DNA of 64,000 nucleotides, taken from an uncultured bacterium. Lineage in GTDB: Bacteria; Bacillota; Clostridia; Christensenellales; QALW01. The DNA is taken from positions 1-64,000 of the forward strand of contig CAJMLN010000005.1 in assembly GCA_905214315.1 (NCBI GenBank), given 5' to 3'. Positions 24,433 through 31,930 of the stretch are shown here, piece after piece. The notes under the pieces were generated by a model. It saw nothing but the letters and a program-made list of their open reading frames with translations, was not told the DNA's origin and made no database searches. Numbering within the stretch: the first letter of the stretch is position 1; each line of letters begins with the position of its first letter. The translations under genes and the position numbers were made by a program.

Positions 24433-25119
24433 GTGAATAAGCTGCATTTGCTTTTTACTATTACCGAGCGGGCGCGCAGTGAAGAATTTACGGCGGTATT
24501 TAAACCGCTGGTGCCTGTGTTCTGGCAAATCAATGCCCAGGGAACCGCGAGCGGAGATATTCTGGATTATCTGGGTCTGGAGGAAAGCGAGAAAAAGATC
24601 TACATTACCGTTTGTGAAACGCATGCCGCTAAAAATATTTTAAACAGCCTTGTGCGGGATCTGATGATCGACGTACCGGGCAACGGAATTGCGTTTACTG
24701 TGCCGCTGAGCAGCATCGGCGGGAGAAAAACACTGGAGCTGGTTACCCTGGGGCAGGAGGAAATTGATAAGGAGGAGCAAACCTTGAAGGGGACGGAATA
24801 CGAAATTATCTTTGCGGTTGCCAATCAGGAATATACGGAATTGGTAATGGAGGCGGCGCGTAAGGCCAATGCCTCGGGCGGAACTGTTATTCATGCCAAG
24901 GGAACGCAGGCGAAGGAAGCCGAAAAATTTCTGGGAATGACGCTGGCAGAGGAAAAGGGCATTGTCCTGATTTTAACCAAAACAGAAGACAAAAATGACA
25001 TTATGCAGGCAATCATTCGGGAGGCCGGCATGGACTCCAAGGCGCAGTCTCTGGTCTTTTCCCTTCCCGTAACCAAAGTTGTGGGCCTTAGGGAAGCGGT
25101 AAAAATTGAAGAAGTGTAA
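24433..25119 (+). CDS. Tandem PII-like regulatory protein partnered with DUF1538
   Basis: Soluble protein of 228 residues with two PII-like (ferredoxin-fold) units: residues 1-105 (KLHLLFTITERARSEEFTAV ... VPLSSIGG) and 115-228 (YEIIFAVANQEYTELVMEAA ... FSLPVTKVVGLRE). The second keeps the PII pattern GGTVIHAKGT for the T-loop entry and ILTKTEDKNDIMQAII for the following strand and helix; the first is degenerate. No Tyr or Ser modification site is clear. GTG start with AGGAGG 6 bases upstream. It is cotranscribed with the DUF1538 gene and ends at a terminator. Assignment to the PII superfamily rests on pattern, and the ligand is unknown. Confidence 0.65.
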   Translation: MNKLHLLFTITERARSEEFTAVFKPLVPVFWQINAQGTASGDILDYLGLEESEKKIYITVCETHAAKNILNSLVRDLMIDVPGNGIAFTVPLSSIGGRKTLELVTLGQEEIDKEEQTLKGTEYEIIFAVANQEYTELVMEAARKANASGGTVIHAKGTQAKEAEKFLGMTLAEEKGIVLILTKTEDKNDIMQAIIREAGMDSKAQSLVFSLPVTKVVGLREAVKIEEV

Positions 25120-25127
25120 AGGTAAAG

Positions 25128-25169
25128 AAAACAGGCTTTCTTGTTAAAGAGAAGCCTGTTTGTTTTTTT
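25128..25169 (+). terminator. Terminator after DUF1538-PII-like unit
   Basis: Stem AAACAGGCTT (25128-25137) / AAGCCTGTTT (25152-25161), 14-base loop, followed by a T-run. It may also end the minus-strand XRE gene. Confidence 0.8.
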
Positions 25170-25193
25170 GTAAAAAATTAAGAATCCCTTGGT

Positions 25194-25457
25194 TTAAAAG
25201 GAGTCCAGAAGGTCGGCGTCTTTAAAAAGGGAATCAACAGAAACGCCTAAAATTTTTGCGATTACATATAGCTCTTTATCCGAAGCCAGACGGATTTGCC
25301 CCTCTAACTTGGAATAGCTTGTTGGGTTGATATCCAGTCCCATTGCCTGCATACGGCTGATCAGATCTTTTTGCTTGATGCCCATGCTTTTGCGAAGGGC
25401 TTCAATATTTCTTCCTACAATGTTGCAGTTCCCGTAACTCTTTTTACGCAGCTTCAT
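25194..25457 (-). CDS. XRE-family (Cro/CI-like) regulator
   Basis: Small DNA-binding protein of 87 residues. The HTH runs from residue 15 to 70: VGRNIEALRKSMGIKQKDLI, then the recognition part NPTSYSKLEGQIRLASDKEL and VIAKILGVSVDSLF. The N-terminus is basic. It has no sensor domain, so it either acts as a dimer with constitutive binding or senses through a partner. Upstream, on the side shared with the divergent peptidase gene, are three copies of one 17-base palindrome, the likely operator; one copy lies 17 bases from its start codon, consistent with autoregulation. Confidence 0.85.
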   Translation of the reverse strand: MKLRKKSYGNCNIVGRNIEALRKSMGIKQKDLISRMQAMGLDINPTSYSKLEGQIRLASDKELYVIAKILGVSVDSLFKDADLLDSF

Positions 25458-25473
25458 ATGAAAACCCCAAATA

Positions 25474-25558
25474 AATTCTATAACAGAATTATAATTTATA
25501 AATATCTTGACAAAATTCTGTAACGGAATTATAATAAAAATAATTCTACAACGGAATT
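25474..25558. promoter_or_regulatory. Three-copy operator between XRE and C39 genes
   Basis: Palindromic AATTC-N7-GAATT occurs at 25474-25490, 25514-25530 and 25542-25558; the centres are nearly identical (TATAACA, TGTAACG, TACAACG). A perfect promoter for the plus-strand gene overlaps it: TTGACA 25507-25512, spacer 17, TATAAT 25530-25535. The middle copy fills the -35/-10 spacer, so binding should shut the promoter. Confidence 0.75.
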
Positions 25559-25611
25559 ATCCTTTATTATGTCCTAATGCTGCTGCAAAATTTGTCTTAA
25601 GGAGGCTGAAA

Positions 25612-26430
25612 ATGCGGAAAAGAAGAGTACGGCACTATAAAAATACACGCTCAAAGTGGTATATCGGTCTGGCACTTGTGCTTGTGCTGGCATTGTTCGT
25701 CCTTAGCATTACCGCTGTGATTCTATTTTGGCCAGAAAAAAATCCCGCGGGAAATTCGGATTCTATTCCTGTGTTTTCTGAAACAGACGGGAAGGATACA
25801 CCGGCGGATGCGGAAGCCGTTTATCCGGCAAGCCTGCTGGAGCTGCTGGAGCGCAACCCCGAAACAGAAGAGTTTGTATTGGCATATCCGACAGATCATA
25901 AAAAGAAATGGGAGGTTGATCTCAGCGAATATAAGAACAGCAAAACCGTTCCGCTTTTTTTACAGTGGGACAAGCGCTGGGGATATATAGAGTACGGCAG
26001 TGATATGGCGGGACTTACCGGCTGCGGTCCGGTATGTCTTTCGATGGTGGCCTATTATTACATCAGAAGCAATGACGTGGCGCCGGATAAAATGATTGAG
26101 TTTGCCAAAAAGAACGGATACTGCGTGAAGGGGAAAGGATCTGCCTGGACGCTGATCAGCGAGGGCGCAAAAAAATTGGGTTTAGGAGTGGAGGAATTGC
26201 CCTTGGATTCAAGCACCATCTTCAATCTTTTGGAAAAAGGGATTCCAATTGTTTGCGTCATGGGCCCCGGGATTTTTACCTCTACCGGTCATTTTATCGT
26301 GCTGACGGGAATCAGAAACGGTAAAATTCTTCTGAATGATCCCAACAGCCGGAAGAATTCTGAAAAAGAATGGTCTCTTTATGAATTTAAAGATCAGATC
26401 AAAAATCTTTGGGCGATCAGGGCCTTCTGA
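25612..26430 (+). CDS. Membrane-anchored C39-like cysteine peptidase
   Basis: Single-pass membrane protein of 272 residues: very basic N-terminus, one hydrophobic helix at about residues 17-41, then an external linker and a C39-like (Peptidase_C39_2) papain-fold domain. The catalytic Cys is in LTGCGPVCLSMVAYYY near 145, the His in TGHFIVLTG near 230 and the Asn/Asp in LLNDPNSR. Start at 25612 with AAGGAGG 7 bases upstream. No ATPase is attached, so it is not a bacteriocin exporter; relatives are predicted to process cell-wall or exported peptides. It is controlled by the operator array it shares with the XRE regulator. Confidence 0.82.
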   Translation: MRKRRVRHYKNTRSKWYIGLALVLVLALFVLSITAVILFWPEKNPAGNSDSIPVFSETDGKDTPADAEAVYPASLLELLERNPETEEFVLAYPTDHKKKWEVDLSEYKNSKTVPLFLQWDKRWGYIEYGSDMAGLTGCGPVCLSMVAYYYIRSNDVAPDKMIEFAKKNGYCVKGKGSAWTLISEGAKKLGLGVEELPLDSSTIFNLLEKGIPIVCVMGPGIFTSTGHFIVLTGIRNGKILLNDPNSRKNSEKEWSLYEFKDQIKNLWAIRAF

Positions 26431-26444
26431 AAGTAGCATGATCA

Positions 26445-26484
26445 GATCCGCGGTTTGCCGGCGACGGCGGGCTGCGGATTTTTT
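26445..26484 (+). terminator. Terminator after C39-like peptidase
   Basis: A 15-base stem starting ATCCGC and ending GCGGAT with a few G-T pairs or mismatches and loop GCGA, then six T. Confidence 0.65.
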
Positions 26485-26863
26485 CAGTGCTTTTAGGAAG
26501 GCATTGCTGGAAAGGGAGCAGGCATAGATTTATGCGTGTTTGTCACTGCGTATCTCCTGAAACAGGCATATGGAGCTTTGAAAAAGAGAAAGGCTTTTAA
26601 CGGCGCTCGATAAATCTGCAGATGTGCGATTTTAGCTGCCGGCGCTTTGGGGGCATATATCGGCAGCCGGAAGGAAGCGGGGCAAATACCGGTAAGAGTT
26701 GGAAACAGTCGGTGCAGCAATGCAAAAACCAAGCGGAATATGCTCGCGGCAAAGACCTTTTTGAGCTTCATAAAAATGACAAACTATAAGGCATGACGCT
26801 GCGGCACAAATCAGCAACGGATCATGATGCCGGCCCAGCTGTGATTCCTGTGATACAGAACCA
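26485..26863. other. Gene-free stretch upstream of the phosphate regulator
   Basis: About 380 bases without a supported gene. Short frames on the minus strand have no ribosome site or recognisable sequence. No repeat, tRNA or other clear RNA structure is seen; it could hold a small RNA or a decayed gene. Confidence 0.4.
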
Positions 26864-26903
26864 TTTAACGATAATTTAACGTCGCTGTGACAATATATTT
26901 AAC
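26864..26903 (+). promoter_or_regulatory. Pho-box-like repeats before the PhoB-like gene
   Basis: Four direct repeats TTTAAC (26864), TTTAAC (26875), TGTGAC (26886) and TTTAAC (26898) lie 11, 11 and 12 bases apart, the helical spacing of PhoP/PhoB boxes. A -10 box TATAAT follows at 26914-26919 without a good -35, as expected for an activated, autoregulated promoter. Confidence 0.65.
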
Positions 26904-26941
26904 GCAGCAGCAATATAATGTGCTTAAAAGAGGTGAAATAA

Positions 26942-27631
26942 GTGATTTATCTTTTAGAAGATGATCCCGGCATCCGCGAACTTGTGGGATATACCTTGAA
27001 GAGCGCGGGATTTGAAGCGGAAACATTTGCTTTGCCCAGTGTGTTTTGGGACAGAATGAAAGCGCAGTATCCCGATTTGATTCTGCTGGATATCATGCTG
27101 CCGGAGGAGGATGGCATACAAATTTTAAAAAAGCTGCGCAGCCAGACGCCTACCAGGAAAATACCGGTGATGATGATGACGGCTCGCGGTACGGAATACG
27201 ATAAAGTAATTGGACTTGAAAACGGTGCCGATGACTATTTGCCAAAGCCGTTTGGCATGATGGAGATGATTGCGCGCGTGAAGGCATTACTTAGGAGAAG
27301 CGTGCCGGAGGATACGCCGGATTACAGTTTTGAAGGCCTGAGGATCTATTCTGCGCAGCATCTGGTTTTAAGCTGCGGTGAACCGGTTCTTCTGACGTTA
27401 AAGGAATATGATCTGTTATGCTTTTTGATCAAAAATGAAAATATAGTTTTAACGCGCGAACAGATTTTGGATCGTGTGTGGGGGATGGCGTCTTACAGCG
27501 AAAACCGAACGGTTGATGTTCATATCCGGAGCCTGCGCAACAAGCTGGGAGCTTCGGGGGCGTATATTGAAACCGTGCGGGGCGTGGGGTATAAATTTCA
27601 TGCCGTTGTAAAAAAACAGAGAAACGAATAA
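26942..27631 (+). CDS. phoB: OmpR/PhoB-family response regulator, probable phosphate regulator
   Basis: Two-domain response regulator of 229 residues. Receiver at 1-120 with acidic pair EDD near residue 5-7, phosphoacceptor Asp in LILLDIMLPEEDG near 53, Thr/Ser in MMMTARG and the Lys in YLPKPFG. The OmpR winged helix occupies 135-225 (LTLKEYDLLCFLI, REQILDRVWG, RTVDVHIRSLRNKLG, TVRGVGYKF). GTG start at 26942. Between it and pstS there is a terminator but no histidine kinase; the kinase partner must be elsewhere or absent. Its assignment to phosphate control comes from the pst genes and Pho-type boxes on both sides. Confidence 0.85.
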   Translation: MIYLLEDDPGIRELVGYTLKSAGFEAETFALPSVFWDRMKAQYPDLILLDIMLPEEDGIQILKKLRSQTPTRKIPVMMMTARGTEYDKVIGLENGADDYLPKPFGMMEMIARVKALLRRSVPEDTPDYSFEGLRIYSAQHLVLSCGEPVLLTLKEYDLLCFLIKNENIVLTREQILDRVWGMASYSENRTVDVHIRSLRNKLGASGAYIETVRGVGYKFHAVVKKQRNE

Positions 27632-27657
27632 AAAGCAGCCGTATGCGGCTGCTTTTT
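27630..27657 (+). terminator. Terminator after the response regulator
   Basis: Perfect 12-base stem AAAAAGCAGCCG / CGGCTGCTTTTT, loop TATG. It separates regulator and pst transcripts. Confidence 0.88.
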
Positions 27658-27687
27658 ATATCCTTTAAACGGGAATACCGGATATCT

Positions 27688-27726
27688 TTTTACACTGATT
27701 TTACATTTTATAACCTTTTTTTAACC
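27688..27726 (+). promoter_or_regulatory. Pho-box-like repeats before pstS
   Basis: TTTTAC/TTTTAC/ATAAC/TTAAC-type direct repeats have their cytosines at 27693, 27704, 27714 and 27725, that is 11, 10 and 11 bases apart. They resemble the repeats before the regulator gene, so the regulator probably drives pst from here. Confidence 0.6.
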
Positions 27727-27798
27727 AAACTAAGTACATGAATTTTATTTTTCCGTTCCATAATGAAAGCGTAGAAAAAAAGAAGGAGAAAAAATGTT

Positions 27799-28674
27799 AT
27801 GAAAAAATTTGTTGCAATGGCTGCTTCTGCGCTCTGCCTGATTCTTGCGTTTTCAGGCTGCGGCAATACCGAGAACGGTACGGCCGGAAATGATACGATA
27901 TCGGTCATTTCCCGGGAGGATGGCTCCGGAACGCGCGGCGCGTTTATTGAGCTGTTCGGCATTGAAGAAAAGGATGCCGAGGGAAAAAAGGTGGATAAGA
28001 CGGTCAAAACCAGTGAAGAAACCAACAGCACCGGTGTTATGCTGACTACAGTTGCGGGGGATAAAAATGCGATAGGCTATGTATCTTTGGGTTCGTTGGA
28101 TAATACCGTAAAAGCTGTAAAAATCGATGGCGCCGAAGCGACGGTGGAAAATGTGAAAAACGGCACGTATAAAGTTTCCAGACCGTTTAATATTGCAGTA
28201 AAAGAAGGGCTCAGCGAGGTTGCACAGGATTTTGTGGATTACATTCTGAGCACCGAGGGACAGGAGGTTGTACAGAAGAGCGGCTATATTCCGCTGGAGG
28301 ATACCAAGGCGTATGCTTCTAAAAATCTTTCAGGCAAGGTTACCCTGGCAGGCTCCTCCTCAGTCACCCCAGTGATGGAAAAGTTAAAGGAAGCCTATGT
28401 TGCCTTGAACGCCGGCGTTACCATTGAGATTCAGCAAAACGATTCTACCAGCGGTATGAATGCGGCGATTGATGGCATCTGCGATATCGGAATGGCCTCC
28501 CGGGAGTTAAAGGACAGTGAGACTGCCGCCGGCTTAACGGGAATTGTAATTGCTACCGACGGAATTGCCGTTATTGTAAATAAAGACAATGCCGCAGCCG
28601 ATAATCTGAGCAGCGAGCAGGTAAAGAAAATTTATACCGGTGAGATCACCGTATGGTCTGCGCTTAACGCGTAA
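27799..28674 (+). CDS. pstS: Phosphate-binding lipoprotein PstS, halves in permuted order
   Basis: Extracytoplasmic phosphate receptor for the Pst ABC importer, 291 residues, with lipobox AFSGC (Cys 21). The order of segments is unusual. Ordinary PstS starts with GSSSVTPVMEKL-type sequence and reaches SREDGSGTRG in the middle. Here SREDGSGTRGAF comes first (near 38-49), then GYVSLGS, SRPFNI and GYIPLE, and only then, from residue 185, GSSSVTPVMEKL, DIGMASRELKD, DGIAVIVNKDN and a C-terminal KIYTGEITVWSALNA. Both phosphate-binding loops are present, so the protein should fold as a circular permutant. The frame is continuous and the order therefore not an assembly frameshift. It is the first gene of pstSCAB-phoU. 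Confidence 0.9.
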   Translation: MKKFVAMAASALCLILAFSGCGNTENGTAGNDTISVISREDGSGTRGAFIELFGIEEKDAEGKKVDKTVKTSEETNSTGVMLTTVAGDKNAIGYVSLGSLDNTVKAVKIDGAEATVENVKNGTYKVSRPFNIAVKEGLSEVAQDFVDYILSTEGQEVVQKSGYIPLEDTKAYASKNLSGKVTLAGSSSVTPVMEKLKEAYVALNAGVTIEIQQNDSTSGMNAAIDGICDIGMASRELKDSETAAGLTGIVIATDGIAVIVNKDNAAADNLSSEQVKKIYTGEITVWSALNA

Positions 28675-28701
28675 GTGCAAAAAATTCCCGGACGGAGAAG
28701 A

Positions 28702-29559
28702 ATGTTAATGAAAAGATTTACGGAAGCATTTATGAAAATCATCTTTCTCCTTGCCGCATGCATATCAGTTGCCGCCGTGGCGCTGATATGCATTTTCCTG
28801 TTTGCCAACGGCATTCCGGCAATGAGCAAGATTGGGTTCCTGGATTTTATAACCGGCACCGAGTGGGCTCCATCTAATGATATTTACGGGATCTTTCCTA
28901 TGATCGTAGGCAGCCTGTATGTAACCGCGGGAGCGATTCTGACAGGCGTGCCCGTCGGCATTCTGAGCGCGGTATTTATGGCAAAATTTTGCCCTAAAAA
29001 GATCTATAAGCCGCTGAAAACCATGGTGGATCTGCTTGCGGGAATCCCTTCTATTGTATACGGCTTTTTTGGTCTTATGGTATTGGTACCGCTGGTACAG
29101 CAGCTCTTCGGCAGCAGCGGCAAGGGTGTTCTTACGGCCTCGGTATTACTGGGAATTATGATTCTGCCCACAATCATCAGCGTGTCGGAGGCTTCGATCC
29201 GCGCGGTGCCCGAAAGCTATTATGAGGGGGCGCTGGCTTTGGGGGCCACCAAAGAGCGCAGCGTATTCTGCGCGGTTGTTCCCGCGGCTAAATCCGGCAT
29301 TGTCTCGGGCGTTATTTTAGGCATCGGCCGGGCAATCGGCGAAACCATGGCGATTATTATGGTGGCCGGCAATCAAAAGATTATACCGGAGAGTATTTTA
29401 AGCGGTACCCGGACGCTGACAACCAATATTGTTATGGAAATGGGCTATGCGGCCGATCTGCACCGCGAAGCGCTGATTGCCACCGCTGTAGTGCTGTTCG
29501 TTTTTATCCTGATAATCAATTTGCTGTTTTCTTTGGTAAAAAGGGGGGATAAGCAATGA
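28702..29559 (+). CDS. pstC: Phosphate ABC transporter permease PstC
   Basis: Inner-membrane permease subunit, 285 residues with six predicted helices. PstC-type features: MSKIGFLDFITGTEWAPSNDIYGIFPMIVGSL (quoted in part: GTEWAPSNDIYGI), the binding-protein-dependent transport loop EALALGATKERS-type sequence GALALGATKERS near 185 and GIGRAIGETMAI. ATG at 28702 or 28708 is preferred because GGAG lies just upstream; a GTG directly after the pstS stop at 28675 is possible but has no ribosome site. It overlaps pstA by 4 bases. Confidence 0.92.
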   Translation: MLMKRFTEAFMKIIFLLAACISVAAVALICIFLFANGIPAMSKIGFLDFITGTEWAPSNDIYGIFPMIVGSLYVTAGAILTGVPVGILSAVFMAKFCPKKIYKPLKTMVDLLAGIPSIVYGFFGLMVLVPLVQQLFGSSGKGVLTASVLLGIMILPTIISVSEASIRAVPESYYEGALALGATKERSVFCAVVPAAKSGIVSGVILGIGRAIGETMAIIMVAGNQKIIPESILSGTRTLTTNIVMEMGYAADLHREALIATAVVLFVFILIINLLFSLVKRGDKQ

Positions 29560-30413
29560 GCAGAGTAAGTCTGAAACAGAAGCTGCAGGAATACAGAAAG
29601 CATCCGCTTTCTTTTCTGATGCTGCTTTTGGTGATTTTCGCAATCGTAATTACCGTGGGAGTGCTGCTTTCTATTTTAGCCTATATTCTGATAAAGGGTA
29701 TCCCGAATCTTTCGCCGGAGCTGTTTGCCTGGGAATATAACAGCGAAAACGTATCGATGATGCCCGCCATTGTTAATACCGTTACCGTTACGGCGCTTTC
29801 ACTGCTGATTGCCATTCCGGCGGGGATATTTTCGGCAGTTTACCTTGCCGAATACGCCCGCCGCGGCAGCCGGATTGTGAAAATCATCCGTGTTACAGCC
29901 GAAACGCTTTCCGGAATTCCCTCTATTATTTACGGCCTTTTCGGATATCTGATGTTCGTAGTCTATTTTAAAATGGGATACTCCCTGTTGGCGGGAATTT
30001 TGACCCTGGCGATTATGATTCTGCCCCTGATTATGCGCACCACGGAGGAAGCGTTGAAATCCGTGTCCGATACGTACCGCGAGGGCAGCTTCGGTTTAGG
30101 CGCGGGAAAGCTGCGCACGGTATTTAAAATTGTATTGCCCTCGGCTGTGCCGGGAATTCTTTCCGGTATTATTTTAAGCATCGGCAGAATCGTGGGGGAA
30201 ACGGCGGCGCTGATCTATACTGCCGGTACCGTGGCGGGAATTCCCGAGCAGATTACCGGATCGGGACGTACGCTTTCGGTGCACATGTATGCGCTTTGGA
30301 ACGAGGGATTAAACGGAAAAGAAGCCTATGCCACGGCCGTGGTGCTTCTGTTTCTTGTAATGCTGATGAATCTGCTTTCGGGCTTTATTGCCGGAAAAAT
30401 AAAAAAGAGGTGA
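29556..30413 (+). CDS. pstA: Phosphate ABC transporter permease PstA
   Basis: Second permease subunit, 285 residues, six helices. PstA-type motifs are ETLSGIPSIIYGLFGY, PLIMRTTEEALKSVSD, and the coupling-helix loop GSFGLGAGKLRTVFKI with SIGRIVGETAALIYTAG. It forms the channel with PstC and couples to the ATPase PstB. Its ATG overlaps the pstC stop by 4 bases and pstB begins 5 bases after its stop, which indicates tight coupling in equal amounts. Confidence 0.93.
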   Translation: MSRVSLKQKLQEYRKHPLSFLMLLLVIFAIVITVGVLLSILAYILIKGIPNLSPELFAWEYNSENVSMMPAIVNTVTVTALSLLIAIPAGIFSAVYLAEYARRGSRIVKIIRVTAETLSGIPSIIYGLFGYLMFVVYFKMGYSLLAGILTLAIMILPLIMRTTEEALKSVSDTYREGSFGLGAGKLRTVFKIVLPSAVPGILSGIILSIGRIVGETAALIYTAGTVAGIPEQITGSGRTLSVHMYALWNEGLNGKEAYATAVVLLFLVMLMNLLSGFIAGKIKKR

Positions 30414-30418
30414 CGGAT

Positions 30419-31168
30419 ATGGAAAAGCTTACGGTGGAAAAGCTCAATTTATGGTACGGTGATTTTCAGGCTCTGACGGATATCAATATTCAGATTCCCG
30501 AAAAGGAAATTACCGCTTTTATCGGACCCTCTGGCTGTGGAAAATCGACGCTGCTGAAAACCCTGAACCGTATGAACGACTTGATCGAAAACTGCCGGAT
30601 CGAAGGGAAAGTACTGCTGGATAACGAGGATATTTACGGAAAAATGGACGTCAACCTGCTTCGGAAACGGGTGGGGATGGTCTTTCAAAAGCCGAATCCT
30701 TTCCCTATGAGCATCTATGATAACATCGCGTTCGGTCCGCGTACGCACGGCGTGCGGTCAAAGCGTCAGCTGGACGAGATCGTTGAAAAATCCCTGCGGG
30801 CGGCCGCCGTGTGGGAAGAGACGAAAGACCGCCTGAAAAAGAGCGCGCTGGGAATGTCGGGCGGACAGCAGCAGCGCATCTGTATCGCTCGTGCCCTGGC
30901 AGTAGAGCCGGAAGTGCTGCTGATGGATGAGCCCACCAGTGCGCTGGATCCGATTTCCACGGCAAAAATCGAGGATTTAGCTGCGGAGCTGAAAAAAAAG
31001 TATACCATTGTAATGGTAACGCACAACATGCAGCAGGCGGTGCGTATTTCTGATAAAACGGCCTTCTTTTTACTGGGAAAAATCATAGAATACAATACAA
31101 CAGAGGTTCTGTTTTCACGTCCGGCGGATAAGCGCACGGAGGATTATATTACAGGGAGGTTCGGCTGA
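30419..31168 (+). CDS. pstB: Phosphate ABC transporter ATPase PstB
   Basis: Energy-coupling ATPase, 249 residues. Walker A GPSGCGKSTLLKTLNRMND, the Q-loop region VGMVFQKPNPFPMSI characteristic of PstB, signature LGMSGGQQQRICIARAL, Walker B VLLMDEPTSALDP and the switch His in MVTHNMQQA are all present. Start chosen at 30419, where GAGGTGA precedes the ATG; the longer open frame enters pstA. Its last base is the first base of phoU. Confidence 0.95.
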   Translation: MEKLTVEKLNLWYGDFQALTDINIQIPEKEITAFIGPSGCGKSTLLKTLNRMNDLIENCRIEGKVLLDNEDIYGKMDVNLLRKRVGMVFQKPNPFPMSIYDNIAFGPRTHGVRSKRQLDEIVEKSLRAAAVWEETKDRLKKSALGMSGGQQQRICIARALAVEPEVLLMDEPTSALDPISTAKIEDLAAELKKKYTIVMVTHNMQQAVRISDKTAFFLLGKIIEYNTTEVLFSRPADKRTEDYITGRFG

Positions 31169-31818
31169 TGAGAAATCGGTTTGATGAACAGCTGGAAAAA
31201 CTTAATGGGGAGCTTACTCATATGGGCAAGCTCTGTGAAGAGGCAATTTCTTCGGCGGTGGCAGCATTTTTAAGCAGTGACGGCGATGAGGCGCTGATCT
31301 GCCGGGCGTTGGAAACCGACGGGGAGATTGATAAAAAGGAGCGGGATATTGAGGCGATGTGTATGCGCCTGCTGCTTTCCCAGCAGCCGGTGGCCCGGGA
31401 TCTGCGAACAGTTTCCTCAGCGCTGAAGATGATTTCCGATATGGAGCGTATCGGCGATCAGGCTTCGGATATTGCAGAGATCACCAGATCTATGGCACCT
31501 AGTACGATTAAAAATGAAGTTCATGTCAAAAACATGACCGAGGCTGCGATTAAAATGGTTACCGACAGTATTGAATCGTTTGTTAAAAAAGATCTTGCGC
31601 TGGCGCAGGCGGTCATTGATTATGACGATGTGGTGGACAGGATGTTTGATACGATCAAATGCGAGCTGATCGAACTGATTTCCAATAAAAATGTCAACGG
31701 GGAACTGTGTATTGATCTTTTGATGATTGCAAAATATCTGGAGCGTATTGGGGATCATGCCACCAATATTGCCGAGTGGGTCATTTATTCTATTACGGGG
31801 CTGCACAATGGGGAATAA
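31168..31818 (+). CDS. phoU: Phosphate signalling protein PhoU
   Basis: Cytoplasmic negative regulator that links Pst transport to PhoR/PhoB signalling. 216 residues, forming two repeats of a three-helix bundle with metal-binding E/DxxxD motifs: EIDKKERDIE near 50 and YDDVVDRMFDTIKCEL near 150, each followed by RDLRTVSSALKMISDMERIGDQA-type (here VSSALKMISDMERIGD) and IAKYLERIGDHATNIAEW-like sequence. The family layout is complete. With no phoR in view, PhoU presumably signals to a kinase coded elsewhere. Confidence 0.93.
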   Translation: MRNRFDEQLEKLNGELTHMGKLCEEAISSAVAAFLSSDGDEALICRALETDGEIDKKERDIEAMCMRLLLSQQPVARDLRTVSSALKMISDMERIGDQASDIAEITRSMAPSTIKNEVHVKNMTEAAIKMVTDSIESFVKKDLALAQAVIDYDDVVDRMFDTIKCELIELISNKNVNGELCIDLLMIAKYLERIGDHATNIAEWVIYSITGLHNGE

Positions 31819-31899
31819 CGCTTTCTGTATTTTGAGATTTGACAGTATGAAAAGAGAAATCGGGAAGGATTGCGGCGGCGCATCTTTGCCGGGAGACTG

Positions 31900-31930
31900 A
31901 AAAAAAGCCATGCAGTGCATGGCTTTTTTT
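31900..31930. terminator. Bidirectional terminator between phoU and murA
   Basis: GCCATGC / GCATGGC with loop AGT, flanked by six A on the left and seven T on the right, works on both strands and closes the converging phoU and murA units. Confidence 0.88.

Noticed and set aside
26493..26817. Small minus-strand frames upstream of the phosphate regulator
   Set aside because: No ribosome sites, no domain, mutual overlap; region kept as gene-free.
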